Shown here: in pieces, positions 1 through 11,047 of the stretch
Layout: each line of letters begins with the position of its first letter
How positions within the stretch are numbered: position 1 is the first letter of the stretch
NCBI GenBank assembly: GCA_022925895.1
Contig: JAKSYS010000590.1
Coordinates: 1-39,777 of the forward strand
Source: Fragilaria crotonensis
Lineage: Eukaryota > Bacillariophyta > Fragilariophyceae > Fragilariales > Fragilariaceae
Direction: 5' to 3'
Length of the DNA: 39,777 nucleotides
Made by a program: the position numbers and the translations under genes
Notes under the pieces: generated by a model
Seen by the model: only the letters and a program-made list of their open reading frames with translations
Told to the model about the DNA's origin: nothing
Databases searched by the model: none

Positions 1-257
1 TGTAGTAAAGTGTGTTTTCTGCGTATGCATACCTCCTTGTAAGTTGGTGGATGGCGTCGACCAAAAATCCTTGGTACGAATGGACTCCAAATATGTCGCA
101 CAGATGTGCGTTTCCTGATGTCTGATGTCCCATGAAAAGTGGTGCCATCGAGCGATAAAAATGACTGCCAGACTCGCATCGGCAGGGTTCATAATTCAAG
201 GAGAAGTGATACGGCAAAAGACAATCGCAACGATCATCGATCGACAACCGTACCAGC
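1..257. other. left edge, no gene seen
   Basis: No coding region or RNA gene can be supported here. It should contain the promoter and 5' leader of the metalloprotease gene that begins near 258. Confidence 0.4.
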
Positions 258-2638
258 ATGAAGCTCTTATCATCCCCCTAATGCTCCTATTCTTCAACTT
301 GACGACATTGTCATGTCTTTGGTGATGAAAGAGTCCTCCTCCATTGCTACTGACGAAAGTGATGACGAAAATCGACAGCTCGGCGCGACCACAGTTCGCC
401 AAAAGATCAAAACCAAGGGCTCTTCCAAAGTTGTGGCTGTTACTTCCAATGGAAAGGTCAAGAGGCGACGATCCATTGTTGACTTGAGTGGTTTGCAGCT
501 TGGCGATACTGCACAAGATGTCGACGTCCAATTAATGAGTGATGAACAGTCACAGACATTGCGCATGAGACGAGCAAATACCAAGGATGATCCCTTCGAA
601 TCTTGGTATGGAAGGGATACAAAAACTGGTAACCATCTAACCATCGTCAAGAGTACCACCAATTGGGGAGAAACAGCGACAACCGGATCGATGCACGGGC
701 AGAATGGGACGGTGTATCAAATTCGTACCTTGGCCAACGGAGGAGTGGTTGCGGAGGAAATCAAGCAAGAGATGTTCAACAAGGAATTGGACGGAGTAAG
801 AACATTTGTGAAAGGCGGCAGTGATGATATTGACCCAGAGACTATTGATGCAGTCGATGGCTTGCCCGGCAGTGGACGACGTGGACTACGGAACTCGAGG
901 CGTTTGGATAGTTCGAGCCAACTTGATATCATGGTGAGTTCTGATGACTAATTGCTCATGATCTTTGCAGTGCACAAATGGAAGTGATTCTAATGTATTG
1001 TTCTTCCATTCGCTGGGTCCTCTACACCAAAGGAGCCATGTGCTCAGCGGCCGGATTTAGCACGGGAGGTACATGTACCGCAACTGCCCAGAACGTAGCC
1101 ATAATTGAAGGAATCATCGCCTTGGCAGTTGCTGAAACGAACAAAGCGTATGAACTTTCCGGCATTCCTACTAAGTTTCGATTAGTCAAGATCCACTACG
1201 ATGCTTCCACTACGATGACTATGCAAACACGTGGGAATCCGCTTCCAAACCTTCGCAACAACGGCGATGGCAAGCTTGACTACGTCCATGCCATGCGAGA
1301 CCAATACGGCGCTGATTTCGTCAGCATGATTGTGGATACTAGCGGATATTGTGGAATCGGATACATGCCATCAGGCCCTAGTGCCGCCGATGCCTTCACA
1401 CTTGTTCACTGGAGCTGTGCGACGGGATACTATTCATTTGGCCACGAGATCGGCCACAACATGGGCTGCAACCACGACATCAGGAACGCCGGGGGTGCGT
1501 CTGGCGGATACAACTATGGGTATCAGGATCCGTCTGCACGATTCCGTTCTATCTTGGCCTATCAGTGCAGCAGCAAGCTGTCCTCGTATTCAGTACTTCT
1601 CAAGTCCAAGCCTAAGCTATCTTGGTAGTCCTCTTGGAACTGCGACGGCCAACAATGCGTTAGTGATCCGCAACAACCTAGCTGCCTTTGCGAATTATCG
1701 TCAATCGGTCGACGTAAACCCCCGCCTGTTCCTTCTGCTCCTGCAGCGGCCCCGACTACTACGCGTCCCACGGCGACCCCGACTGCGAAGCCTACCACTG
1801 CGACCCCGACTTCTGCGCGCCCCGGCGACACCGACTTCGAAGCCTACCACTGCGACCCGACTTCTGCGCGCCCCGGCGACACCGACTGAAGCCTACCACG
1901 CGACCCCGACTTCTGCGCGCCCACGGCGGCCCCGACTGCGAAGCCTACCACTGCGAACCCGACTGCTGTTGCGTTCGCTACGCATTGCCTACTGCGGCCC
2001 CGAATGCTGTGCCTACTACGGTGGCTGACTGCTGCGCCTACTGCGGCGGCACCGACCTCCGTGCCAACCGCAGTGCTACTAATGTTCCGACTGCCGTGCC
2101 TACGACGGCCCCAGCTACTGTTCCTCTTACAGCGGCCCCGACCACGGGAGCTCCCAGTCATTGACTACAACCTTTGTGGGTGGCTATGTAGGTGCTGCAG
2201 GACACATGTTCGATATCCAGGCCACGAAGAACTTGAATGTTACAAATTTCGCCGTTCACGCATACTCTGCCTCCTTGCGACGGTCAGAAGTTTACATGAA
2301 ATAACTACTGGGAACGTTCTTTGGTACCCAGTCAAATCCCTCTCAATGGCGAAAGATCGGAGCAGCCACGTTCATAACGAATGCGGCAGGAAGCCCCAGC
2401 ATCTTGCCTGAGGGACTTTCGCTCCGTAACCGTCAGGGCTGGCGTAACACAGGCTTTCTACGTCACTTTCACTCAAGCCGCCAACTTGAATCGGTATTCG
2501 GTAGGACCATCGTTCGGCACAGTGCAAGCGTTTAATTCTGACTTGACAATTTATCATGGCTATGCGAAGTTCTATCCTTTCGCCTCAGACGTCGCTTTCC
2601 GTGCCTGGAATGGCATTCTTTACTACCGAAATATTTAG
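258..2638 (+). CDS. secreted M12B (reprolysin-like) metalloprotease, frames broken
   Basis: This is probably a secreted zinc endopeptidase. The ATG at 258 starts MKLLSS, and after a one-base slip in a C5 run a hydrophobic stretch (LMLLFFNLTTLSC) completes a plausible signal peptide. A prodomain-like region follows (313-933) with an RRGLRNSRR basic stretch near its end. The catalytic domain (about 1017-1700) carries HEIGHNMGCNHD at about 1443-1478, matching the zinc motif HExxHxxGxxHD. Downstream, SILAY sits where the family's Met-turn is expected. A Pro/Thr/Ala-rich linker (about 1730-2150) leads to a C-terminal region containing AGHMFDIQATKNL and ending in AWNGILYYRNI. I take this to be a beta-sandwich domain. 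The reading frame changes near 275, 310, 1570, several times in the linker, and near 2300 and 2400, so no single open frame spans the gene. Either the gene is decaying or the sequence has indel errors. The protease class is well supported. The substrate is unknown. Confidence 0.8.
934..1016 (+). other. candidate intron in the metalloprotease gene
   Basis: The upstream frame ends ...LDIM and protein resumes as VLYTKGAMC at 1017. Joining 933 to 1017 restores the LDIMVLYTK start typical of the M12B catalytic domain. The 5' end is GTGAGT at 934. The 3' end at 1016 is TGG rather than AG. The nearest normal acceptor is TTTGCAG at 970, which leaves about 46 bases that do not fit the family. Either the acceptor is unusual or mis-sequenced, or the shorter intron 934-970 is used. 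Confidence 0.45.
1730..2150 (+). repeat. GC-rich minisatellite coding a Pro/Thr/Ala linker
   Basis: Units built on ccgacttctgcgcgcccc, cgaccccgactgcgaagcc and cctaccactgcgacc recur here with small length differences. In the productive frame they read like TATPTAKPTTATPTSARP. Copies differ by one or two bases, so the frame slips repeatedly within the array. Confidence 0.75.
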
Positions 2639-2745
2639 CAATTTCGATTCTTGATGTACTACTAATTGATTCTCATTGTCCTGACTAGATGCCTTGATGA
2701 AAGTTGGTGGTAAATTTACTTAGGATTACATTTATAAACAAGATA

Positions 2746-2885
2746 ACGGTGTAAAAGACAGCCCGCAGCTACTATTTTCGTGCTACAGACAAGCGTTCAC
2801 AATTTTAGTTGCTAGGGGTTTAAAGACCGGTCCGTCGCACTACTTTCACGTGCTACACAGAGGGGTTCACAATTCTACTTGCTAT
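2746..2885. repeat. two imperfect direct copies, period 70
   Basis: The segment around 2769-2815 (ending ttcacaattttagttgctag) is repeated at about 2839-2885 (ending ttcacaattctacttgctat). Both are preceded by an aaagac-containing lead. The pair lies in the gap between the stop codons of the protease and gene A, which are convergent. Confidence 0.6.
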
Positions 2886-2978
2886 TGACACAGAGCACGA
2901 TGTCCCTCTAAGAAGTAGTTTTGAATTCTACGAATCACGTTGTTCCCCCTATACACGTTTCATCATAGCAATAATAAC

Positions 2979-5900
2979 TCACCGCAGCCGAGCTGTGTCT
3001 TCGTCCACTGCGCCATGTCTGGTGCTATACACTTTACCCACCATCGAAGCTCTTGCAGATCGCATCAACTCAAATTTGCCAACATGGCTCCTGAATATTC
3101 GAAATTCGTCCCAACTACTCTCCTCCGAAGATGATTTGCTTTCATGGAAATGTGTACTTGATCTGTTATGCGACCAAAGTGGATGCTGGAAGTGAGACTG
3201 AGGAGTTTTCGTTTGTCCTCAAATGCCGTTGAAATGACCCAAGCTGGTATTGACAGGCCTCTAAAATATCTCGTTCTCCACAGTACAATTTCGATGTTGC
3301 CACAACCTTTGTTTGAATGCTTCCAATTCCAATGACAAGCTCTGATTTGAGTTTCTAATGGCAAGATTTGTCAATCTAGCCAAATCCAATTGACGTCTGA
3401 GTCGGCGAGTGTATTCAGTACTGCTCGCGTCTGGGACCGTGGGTCCCGACCGCCGTTCCTTTCCGGGGATGGAACCATTGGTGATTTGCAGCCGCCGTTG
3501 TGGTAGTAGCTGGGCGGCGATGACGTCGTTGTTGCGGACTACAGGCTTGTCGGGTATCCTCGTCGCAGTCAATGGTTGTCGCTGCGACATTCCGTGGTTC
3601 TCGAACTTCAATGCTAACGACGCGTGGTGGTCGATCCAGCATTTCCTCTGGCTTGGCTAAGAATGGCAAACGCGCGGGTGCGGCAAAGATAGTCATTGAT
3701 CCGAGTTGCCTTGCGCTGGTGTCTGGAAACGTGGGTCGAACATCTCACTGGTACTCACTTTGGTTTTTGGTGGCGAAGCTTGTCGCGTCTGTTGTCCCAT
3801 TTCTGGGGTTCCACATCCTCTAGTAGGACTTGTTACCGTGTTCCGGCGTGATTTTGTGGGATAAACTCTCTGCTCGATTCCCGTTTGTTCCGCTAATGAT
3901 GCCGCATGTGTTGGAGGGCACGAAATCGAGCGCTGATTTGCTCGGTTCGAGGAAACACGATTCACAGTATATGAACCAGTGTCTTCCACAGTTGCCACCA
4001 CAAGAGACGCCGCATCTTTCCCAAGTGCAGAACTTGCCGTGTCCCTCACACTTATTTGCACAGGATTCTTTGGTGGGTCATCTTCAATATTTGAGGCAAT
4101 CAGTGGGTAGCGTTGATTCCTTTGTTGTCCTCTTTCATCGTCTTGAGAGCATCATCTAGAGAAAAGTCATACAGATCAATAGCCTGGTCCCTTTCCCTGC
4201 GAATCCAGGCTATGCGGTCCCGTAAAATCCCAGAATCGTCACCGAGTGATGTTTGTGAAGCACTTTCGCCTCCTTTCAGACCCTTATTCTGTCTCAGCAA
4301 CTGATCCAACAAACAGTCGTACTCGTCGAACGCAGACTTGAAGACTTTGGATTTCTTGGAGTCGCCGGCTCTATTTGGCTCAGTAACGATTGGCCCAGAA
4401 TCACTAAGATCTGGAGGAACCTGCTTCTGCTCGCTAATTGCTTCTGTTGAAATGGATCCATCAACTGCTGTGAGAACTTCAGCGTGATGCTGCTTCGTCC
4501 CATGTTCCTCATCGCCATTATGTATGCTGGCCGACTGGCGTTCCGCTCGACGACGCTGTATTTCATCAAGAACCGATTGAAGCTGGGGGCGAAGGGCCAC
4601 ATCCTTTCTCACTTGGAATTTAAGCACTTTACGAGATGACTTGACAGGTACTAATACATCCAAACCATCTTCGGTTCGCTCCTCACTGAGTGTTGCCGGT
4701 GCAAGAGTTTCGCACCGAGTACTGGTTGGTTTGTCGTTTGTAGTTGAGGATGCACCATGACTTCTTTCTCCGTGCGCGTCGTGGACTGTTGTAACATCTG
4801 CGGCGCATTGACTAGTTTTGGATACTCGTTTCTTATGGGGGCTCCTACTCTTCGATTCTCTGGAGCTGATTTTCGTCGCATCTTCCAAAGTTTCGAGAGT
4901 CGTTGATTCTCGTTTCTTTTTGGGGCTCCTGCTCTTTGATTTCTTGAATGTCGCGACTTTTGTGCTGCCTTCCTTAGGTGGATGCGCGCTTGATTCTTTT
5001 TTCTTAAGAGGGCTCCTACTTGTCGAATTGTTTGACGTGGCCACATTCGCGAGCTCATTTTCTACAAGGTCATGGTCTGCCTCTTGGATCGACGCGACGC
5101 CCTTATCAACACTTTTCTGTAGAGGACGAGTCGTCCGACGATGATTTGATTCCGGGGAAATTGGTCGCATGTCGCGCGATGACTTGAAGTTTGGATTCTT
5201 GGCGAAAGGTGGGAATGTTTGGCTCATCCCGATTTCAGCTTGTTCGTAACTAATGTTGGCATCTGATAATTCTCGTTTTGCTGAGGGTGGGTTCGATCCA
5301 AGGGAACGGAGCTCATGCTCAGCAGTTCTGCTATTCTGCGCCAACACGTTCGTTTGCGCATCTCCTCGAGACTTATGTTTCGGGACATCCCAGTCACTGT
5401 CCATGTTATCGGAAAGGAGTTCATCTAACGGTAACACATCTGTTGTGGGTACTGTCGTTGTGGGTGAGTGGCCCGGTTCTCGTCGATACGCAACTCTCGT
5501 TGGATTTGACGGAGACGCCCATACGTCTGGATTCTCCAACGGAAGTTGATGTTCCGTACCGACGAACAGCACCTCTTGGCCGCAATTGCGGTCGTTGTCC
5601 TCCATCTCAAGGAAAGTGTGATCACCGGGTGAAGCATATCGATCTGGAGCAACAATGTCCACCTTCTCTGCACTTGATCGACGTTTCGTTGCACCTGTCT
5701 CTTCCGGTTCGTCGTCGCGAGAATCGTCACCGTCGTCGTCGTCGTCGTTAGCTAGATCTGCAGATGGATCTGCAAATCCAACGTACTCACGGCCCATTGA
5801 ATCGACAGTTGGGCTAAATGAAACCGATTTGGTCACTATTGCAGCAACTTTATCGTCGTCGTCGTCTCTTGACTTGGCGGAGAGTATCAACTTTCGTCGT

Positions 5901-7168
5901 TTCGATGTGCCACCTGTGGCTGCCGCCGACGTATCAGAACAGCTGCTGCCGCTGTGGCAATCGTCATCCTCTACGTAAGATTCGGAGAGAAATGAATCGT
6001 CTGCTGTCGCACTTGTTGTTGTGGAAATGTATTTATGCGTCAACTTGGGTGTAAGATTTCTTGCTTCGTCTCGTCGTCGTTGTGTCTCATCTGACATGGG
6101 GCTCGTCACATCCTGGTTCATCATGGTACTAGTACAAATTGTCATGTCTTGTGGACTTTTCAAATGGCGAGCGATGTTAGGAGTACATTGCCATCCCGGT
6201 TGTGCAGGTACGACAGGATTCATTCGCACAACTTCGACAGGGGTTGAGCTAATGTTTGTGATACTTTGAATTGGCGACTCATCCTCTTTTTGGATGACAT
6301 GAATAGTTTCCTTGGGCTCAATGGTATCGTCGATCCCACCACCACACAGTGAAAACTCAATGATGGATCGACTAGTGGTTTGGACCAAAGTGGTTTCATC
6401 CACGGGCTTTTCAATCGTCGTCATTAGCTCGACCTTGTCCTTGTCGCTCTCCATTTCGCGATCCCCGCCTCGCAGATGTGGAAGTGGCACGGCTCCACAG
6501 AGCAAGAGACTCCGTATCATGCTCTCCTTGATAGACATAGTGCTATTCGAATCATTTGCATCTTGAATGGCCTCCAAAGGTTTGTGATTATTGTATAGGA
6601 CAATCTTTTGTTGTATTTGCTCGTGATTCTTGCTGCGAGAAAGAAGAACATCTGGGTCGGAAAGATGATGCACGTCAATTGTGGTAGGTACAGTCGCATG
6701 TCCGTCTTGCTCTAAAATTTCCTTGGCTGTGAGTTCGAACCGTGCTAGGAGGCTGGAGACGCGACTCTTGTTGGAGATGGATGTTTCTGTCACACTTGTT
6801 GGTGCGGAATGAGCAGAATGGGTTCGTCGCAACAACTCCGTTCTGGTTATCGGTAAAGGCGCCGTGGGTTTTCTGTACGGTTGTTGTACCAGTAAAATGG
6901 ATGTTGTTGCCTCGGGATTGGAATTGCAATTGTTGGTGTTGTTGGTATTGCTATTGGATGGTTTGAGACTGTATTTTGGCATTGGCGATATGTTGCTGTG
7001 CGATGGCAAGGTTTCGGCTCGTTTGTCGCCGCTGTCATTGCCATACTTGGCAGCATGAAATGGCATGCAATTTTCTTGAGGGCGAGGAAGTTGATGGGAA
7101 GGTGGCGCAGCTAATGGTTCCAAGCCAACCTCGCAACCCCTTCGAGCGCATATTCCACTTGGTTCCAT
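2979..7168 (-). CDS. gene A: large disordered, coiled-coil protein, paralogue of gene B
   Basis: I do not recognise a named family. The ATG at 7168 opens 1022 codons without interruption, and recognisable protein then continues through frame changes near 4155, 3690, 3290 and 3180 to a stop at 2979. The protein is rich in Ser, Thr, Asp and Asn, with Asp runs. It has three SRSPxKKK/R repeats (about 4820-5035) and a conserved block EYDCLLDQLLRQNKGLK followed by SASQTSLGDDSG (about 4215-4335). A helical segment LDLARLTNLAIRNSNQ...LELEAFKQRL (about 3310-3420) is predicted to form a coiled coil. The last part, ESSWDEF through DEDTARL, also matches the C-terminus of gene B. GTGAGT just before the stop could be a splice donor for a further exon. 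No signal peptide or membrane segment is visible. A scaffold or cytoskeletal role is only a guess. Confidence 0.7.
4818..5035 (-). repeat. three SRSPxKKK/R coding repeats in gene A
   Basis: Three copies of a roughly 30-residue unit read SRSPLKKKESS, SKSRSPKKKREST and SKSRSPHKKRVSK. Each contains an SP dipeptide next to a basic run, which suits a phosphorylation site or a basic targeting patch. The nucleotide core is gggctcctrctctt on the plus strand. Confidence 0.7.
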
Positions 7169-7548
7169 TACATATAATCACCTCAATCTCTGCCACAAAT
7201 TGGGATGAACTGTTATCGGAGTATTACAACAATGAGTATGGATTGAGAATCGTATTCCAAGTCTTGAGAGCTGCCTTCGATACTGATGTGGATTGCTGGA
7301 GCAAAGTAGCTCGCTGGAGAGGTGCCTTTTTTTCGATGACAAGAGGTGCGAAGCGGAAGTAAGTGAAGGCAAACAAGGAAACTGATACATCCCCAAATCC
7401 TCATTTATCAATATAAAGATATTTATATGAACATAAAACACAGTGCGTTGAAATTCTATTAGGACGCACCTACCTTACATAGAACGCACGTTTTCGATAT
7501 AGTTTACCACGAAGCGTTGGATTGCAAAATTTATCCTCTCTCTCGTTA
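7169..7548. promoter_or_regulatory. upstream region of gene A
   Basis: This 380-base stretch lies between the gene A start and the inverted-repeat element. No coding sequence is supported. It must hold the gene A promoter, but I see no convincing core motif beyond AT-rich stretches near 7395-7440. Confidence 0.35.
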
Positions 7549-8266
7549 GGCCCACCGTTACGTAATTACACTTCACAACAACGAAAACTTTTTCGTTTTC
7601 GAGGGTCCATTTTACCACCGTTACGTACGAAAACCGGTCCCCAAAAACTTTCAGGAAATCACTCAGATGCGCCTCATATCCCATCGTCAACGAAAATCCG
7701 CCGAGGTTTTCGTTGATCCGCGAAAAAAACAGCCTTTCCTCGAAATATCTCAAGATTCTGGATTCCTTCTGGTAGGTCTACTGCTGTGTGCGTTTAACTT
7801 GCCCTGTTGACAGATGCTACTGTCTACTGTCACTGCTGGCATCAAACATGAACGTGGTTTTCTCGCCAGATAATGATCAGATGAAGACGTCGTTTCTACC
7901 ATTGCATGCACCGTAGAAACGACGATTGATGCTAGTGCGGTGGTTTGTGGTGGTTCTACATGAGGAACATTGTCAAAATGGTCGTCATTGTCGGATTTCG
8001 ATGAGCGACGATCTAATTTATTTTTGGTTCCAATTCGTACAACTTTACCGTATCTGTAGACGTACCCAGTACACAGTACGACTTGGATGGAGCGAACGAT
8101 TGGAACATACATGTGTTTCACATCAAGATTCCTATCTTGACTCAGTCGACTTGATGTTTTCGTATTTGTGGACTGCTTTTTATGTAACGGTGGGGACGAG
8201 CATTTTACATGAACGAGAAGTCAAAACTTCTCGTTTTCGTGAAATGTAATTACGTAACGGTGGCCC
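7549..8266. mobile_element. 718-base TIR element with TTA duplication (PIF/Harbinger-like MITE)
   Basis: The left end reads ggcccaccgttacgtaatta and continues cacttcac. The reverse complement of the right end reads gggccaccgttacgtaatta and continues catttcac. These 28 bases differ at only two positions. A TTA flanks the element on both sides (7546-7548 and 8267-8269), the 3-base TWA-type duplication typical of PIF/Harbinger elements. Inside each end, a second ccaccgttacrta copy recurs in mirrored position (near 7608 and 8190). No transposase is encoded, so the element would be non-autonomous. The family assignment is inferred from target-site type alone. Confidence 0.75.
7687..7716. repeat. 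perfect 10-base inverted repeat
   Basis: Arms tcaacgaaaa (7687-7696) and ttttcgttga (7707-7716) flank a 10-base spacer inside the TIR element. It could form a hairpin. Similar cgaaaa/ttttcg palindromes lie near both ends of the element (about 7580-7600 and 8212-8240). Confidence 0.7.
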
Positions 8267-9090
8267 TTACTACACCCGTTTTTGGTGAATCTGTGAAGCT
8301 AAGAAAGTGGAATCCATGTTGGATGTCATACTGCAGGGGTTTCCCGTGAATTTCATGTGTAACATACGCTTTCCTGAGTGGGTCCCTCATATGCTCATAT
8401 GACAAATATAGCTCTCTTCGTTCTTGTTCAAAACCGTCATTTGCTGGCCTACGTATTACGAGTATGCACGGATAGCAGGTAATTATACTGTCACTTTGAA
8501 ACCGTCATTTAGCCGGGAACACCTCGGAGGATCTTTCTCCCTTGGTGCGTGCGTGAATTCTGTGATGATGATGGCATCACACATCACATCGTGTGAGTGG
8601 TATCATATATCCATCACTCATTTCAAATTTACCCATCTTGACCGTGTTTGAACAATCACTGTGGATTGTGGACCAACGAAGTACACGAAGAGCAATCATT
8701 ATCAACATCAAACAATCTCTGAATCGTTGCGTCTGTATTGTTTCAAGATAACAAAATACACGTCGACATCATTGTCTCATTGAGTTCGTCCTGTTTGGTT
8801 TTCACACCGTCGGCAGTTGACAGTACTGGATTTCTACGGTAGTGCATTCTCTTTACCCCGTTTCAGTACACTTCAACAGTACAGCCGTGACACTCCAGCG
8901 TATAGTAGTCTACTCTGAGTGTGCGTAGAGGCTACACCCTTCGCTTTGACTACACAGTACATTCCAAGAGGGGCGCCTATTGAGTCAGGACTGAAGTTGA
9001 GTAATACCCATCGCATATCATCTTAAAGAAAAGTCGAGACGAAAGCCTATAGCGCCTAAACCTACAGGCTGTATTGGCAAAACACTGATC
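8267..9090. promoter_or_regulatory. upstream region of the ADCK2-like gene
   Basis: No gene is supported. GTAC occurs at 8681, 8823, 8866, 8879 and 8957, five times in about 280 bases. This resembles the denser cluster upstream of the L33 gene. Confidence 0.35.
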
Positions 9091-11047
9091 ATGACATCAT
9101 GGATATTGGCATCTAGAATAAATGCACAGGTTTCCAACAACATTCCTCTGGTGTGGTCAAGACAGTTGCTGTCCGAGGGGGCTGTGATGCCGATCTTGAC
9201 GCAAAATCCTTTACTATGTCAAGTTCGGCATTATCATTTCAATTGCAATTTCATCATGGCACCGTCTCTTTCTCATCCGAAACCAAACGTCGTCGCCTTG
9301 TCTCTTCTCGAAAGATGGACTAAAAACTTTTCTCGTCTTTACGCTCGTCGCATGTTGGAACTGGCTGCAGCAAGTGCGGCAACTGCCACCATCAAGACAC
9401 AGCTTCAAGAAAAGATCGACAAACCCATGGGTTGGATCAATTGGGAAAAACGTGATTGGACGGATGATATGATGGAATCCATGGGAACATCCAAATGGAA
9501 ACGTGTCATGATGGTATTGAGTCGCGTCATCAACTTGTCCATCTTGGCCGCTCCCATGGTCCTTCTTGCTCCATTCTCGTACGTGTCGGAAACTGCTCAC
9601 AAGGAACTTTGGAGGTATGCACTGTATGCCATTGAAGAAGCAGGTCCAACGTGTATCAAATTCGTACAATGGGCCACGACTCGACAAGATTTGTTTTCAC
9701 AAGAATTTTGTACACACTTTGGACAACTTCGGGACAAGACTCGGGGTCATGCCTGGGAAGCGACGGAACGATTGTTGGAACGAGAATTGGGTAAGGATTG
9801 GAAGTCATTGATTGATATGGAAACGGAGCCCATTGGCTCTGGATGTATTGCACAAGTCTACAAGGGAAAGTTGATGGACGCGACGCCGACATTTGCCAAG
9901 GGGACGGAACTTGCCATCAAAGTACAACATCCTGGAATCATGCACAAGGTATGTGTCGATTTTTATATTTTGGGCAAATTGGCCAATCTCTTGGAAGGTA
10001 TTCCATACTTGAATCTAGACTATTTGAGCATTCGGGATACTGTCGATCAATTCTGCAATGTCATGCTCCCGCAGTTGGATCTTCGACTCGAGTCGCATCA
10101 CTTGACACGATTTGGACGTGACTTTGAGAATGATCCACAAGTGCGATTCCCCAAGCCCATACCGGAATTGACGACACCAGAGGTATTGACGGAAACGTTT
10201 TGTGAAGGAAAGCCCATTTTGAGCTATCAATCTGCAGACCTGGCGACGAGGAAGGAATTGGCAGATCTTGGCCTAAAGACGACATTGAAAATGATTTTCC
10301 TCAACGATTTCGTAAGTTTTCAAATCGGTTCCAATCTTGCTGTGATTATCAGAACTAACCAAGAGTCCATCCTCGCCATCCAAATCCACCAACGCCTTTT
10401 GCTTTGCACATCCATGTCCCTCTGTAGATTCATGGAGATTTGCATCCGGGCAACATTTTGGTATCAAGGAACGATCGTGGTCAGCTTGTCATGACACTGT
10501 TGGACTGCGGCTTGGTCATTGAATTCGGCCCCAAGCAACACGAGATTGTGGTGTTGATATTGGGTGCCTTTACGAAGGAAAGGACGACATGCAGCACAGC
10601 TCATGATCGACACAACCTCCAAATGCCAAGCCAATGCATGGGATGTGGAAATGTTTATCAAGGGATTGAACAGATTATTGTGAATGACGCAGAACAAGTG
10701 AGTGAACTGCATAACACCCATGTGTGTTTTTGAATGTTTTGTTGGCACATGGGCATGGTGTAGGGTTGTCGAATGCGCAGACATTTCTCTAACACATTTA
10801 TATTTCACCCTGTGTTATTCACAGAACTTTGTAGAACACATTGGCGACTACATTGCCGATATCTGTTACCTTGCCTGCCGCCACAAAGTCAAGTTGAGGC
10901 TGCCTTTTGAATGCTGCTCTGGCGGTGGAAATCATGGAAGGCATTGCTTCATCGCTGTACCCTGACATTCAGGTTGTATCGACAGCCATGCCACTGGTAG
11001 TCAAGGCTGAAATGATGCACCGATTGCCTATAAGTTGGCGGGCTTGA
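9091..11047 (+). CDS. ADCK2/ABC1-type (UbiB family) protein kinase-like, 3' half frameshifted
   Basis: UbiB/ABC1 proteins are atypical kinase-like proteins, usually in mitochondria or plastids and linked to quinone and lipid metabolism. The N-terminus before about residue 80 is basic and could be a targeting peptide. Recognisable motifs are AGPTCIKFVQWATTRQDLF (KxGQ region, K190), IGSGCIAQVYKG (Ala-rich-loop equivalent), AIKVQHPG (K277), LPQLDLRLE, IHGDLHPGNI and LLDCGLV. The overall pattern fits ADCK2 best. Two phase-0 introns (10312-10427 and 10698-10824) join smoothly. After the second exon begins, the frame slips near 10577 and back near 10664. In exon 3 it slips twice near 10900 and 10920. 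In-frame reading stops at 10965, whereas the family-like protein (AAF..NAALAVEIMEGIASSLYP) ends at 11047. The KxGQ glycine is Val192. This is either a decaying gene or a faulty sequence. Confidence 0.85.
10312..10427 (+). other. intron 1 of the ADCK2-like gene
   Basis: It is a 116-base phase-0 intron with GTAAGT at its start and CTCTGTAG at its end. Removing it joins MIFLNDF to IHGDLHPGN, which restores the kinase-like catalytic loop. Confidence 0.9.
10698..10824 (+). other. intron 2 of the ADCK2-like gene
   Basis: It is a 127-base phase-0 intron with GTGAGT at its start and TTATTCACAG at its end. Removing it joins VNDAEQ to NFVEHIGDYIADI. Confidence 0.88.

Noticed and set aside
3690-4160. 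Introns as the explanation for frame changes in gene A
   Set aside because: Coding-like sequence runs across the joints with gaps of at most a few bases, so there is no room for an intron with GT and AG ends.
5285-5300. gggttcgatcc, resembling a tRNA T-arm
   Set aside because: It lies inside the uninterrupted gene A coding frame, and no acceptor or anticodon arm fits around it.
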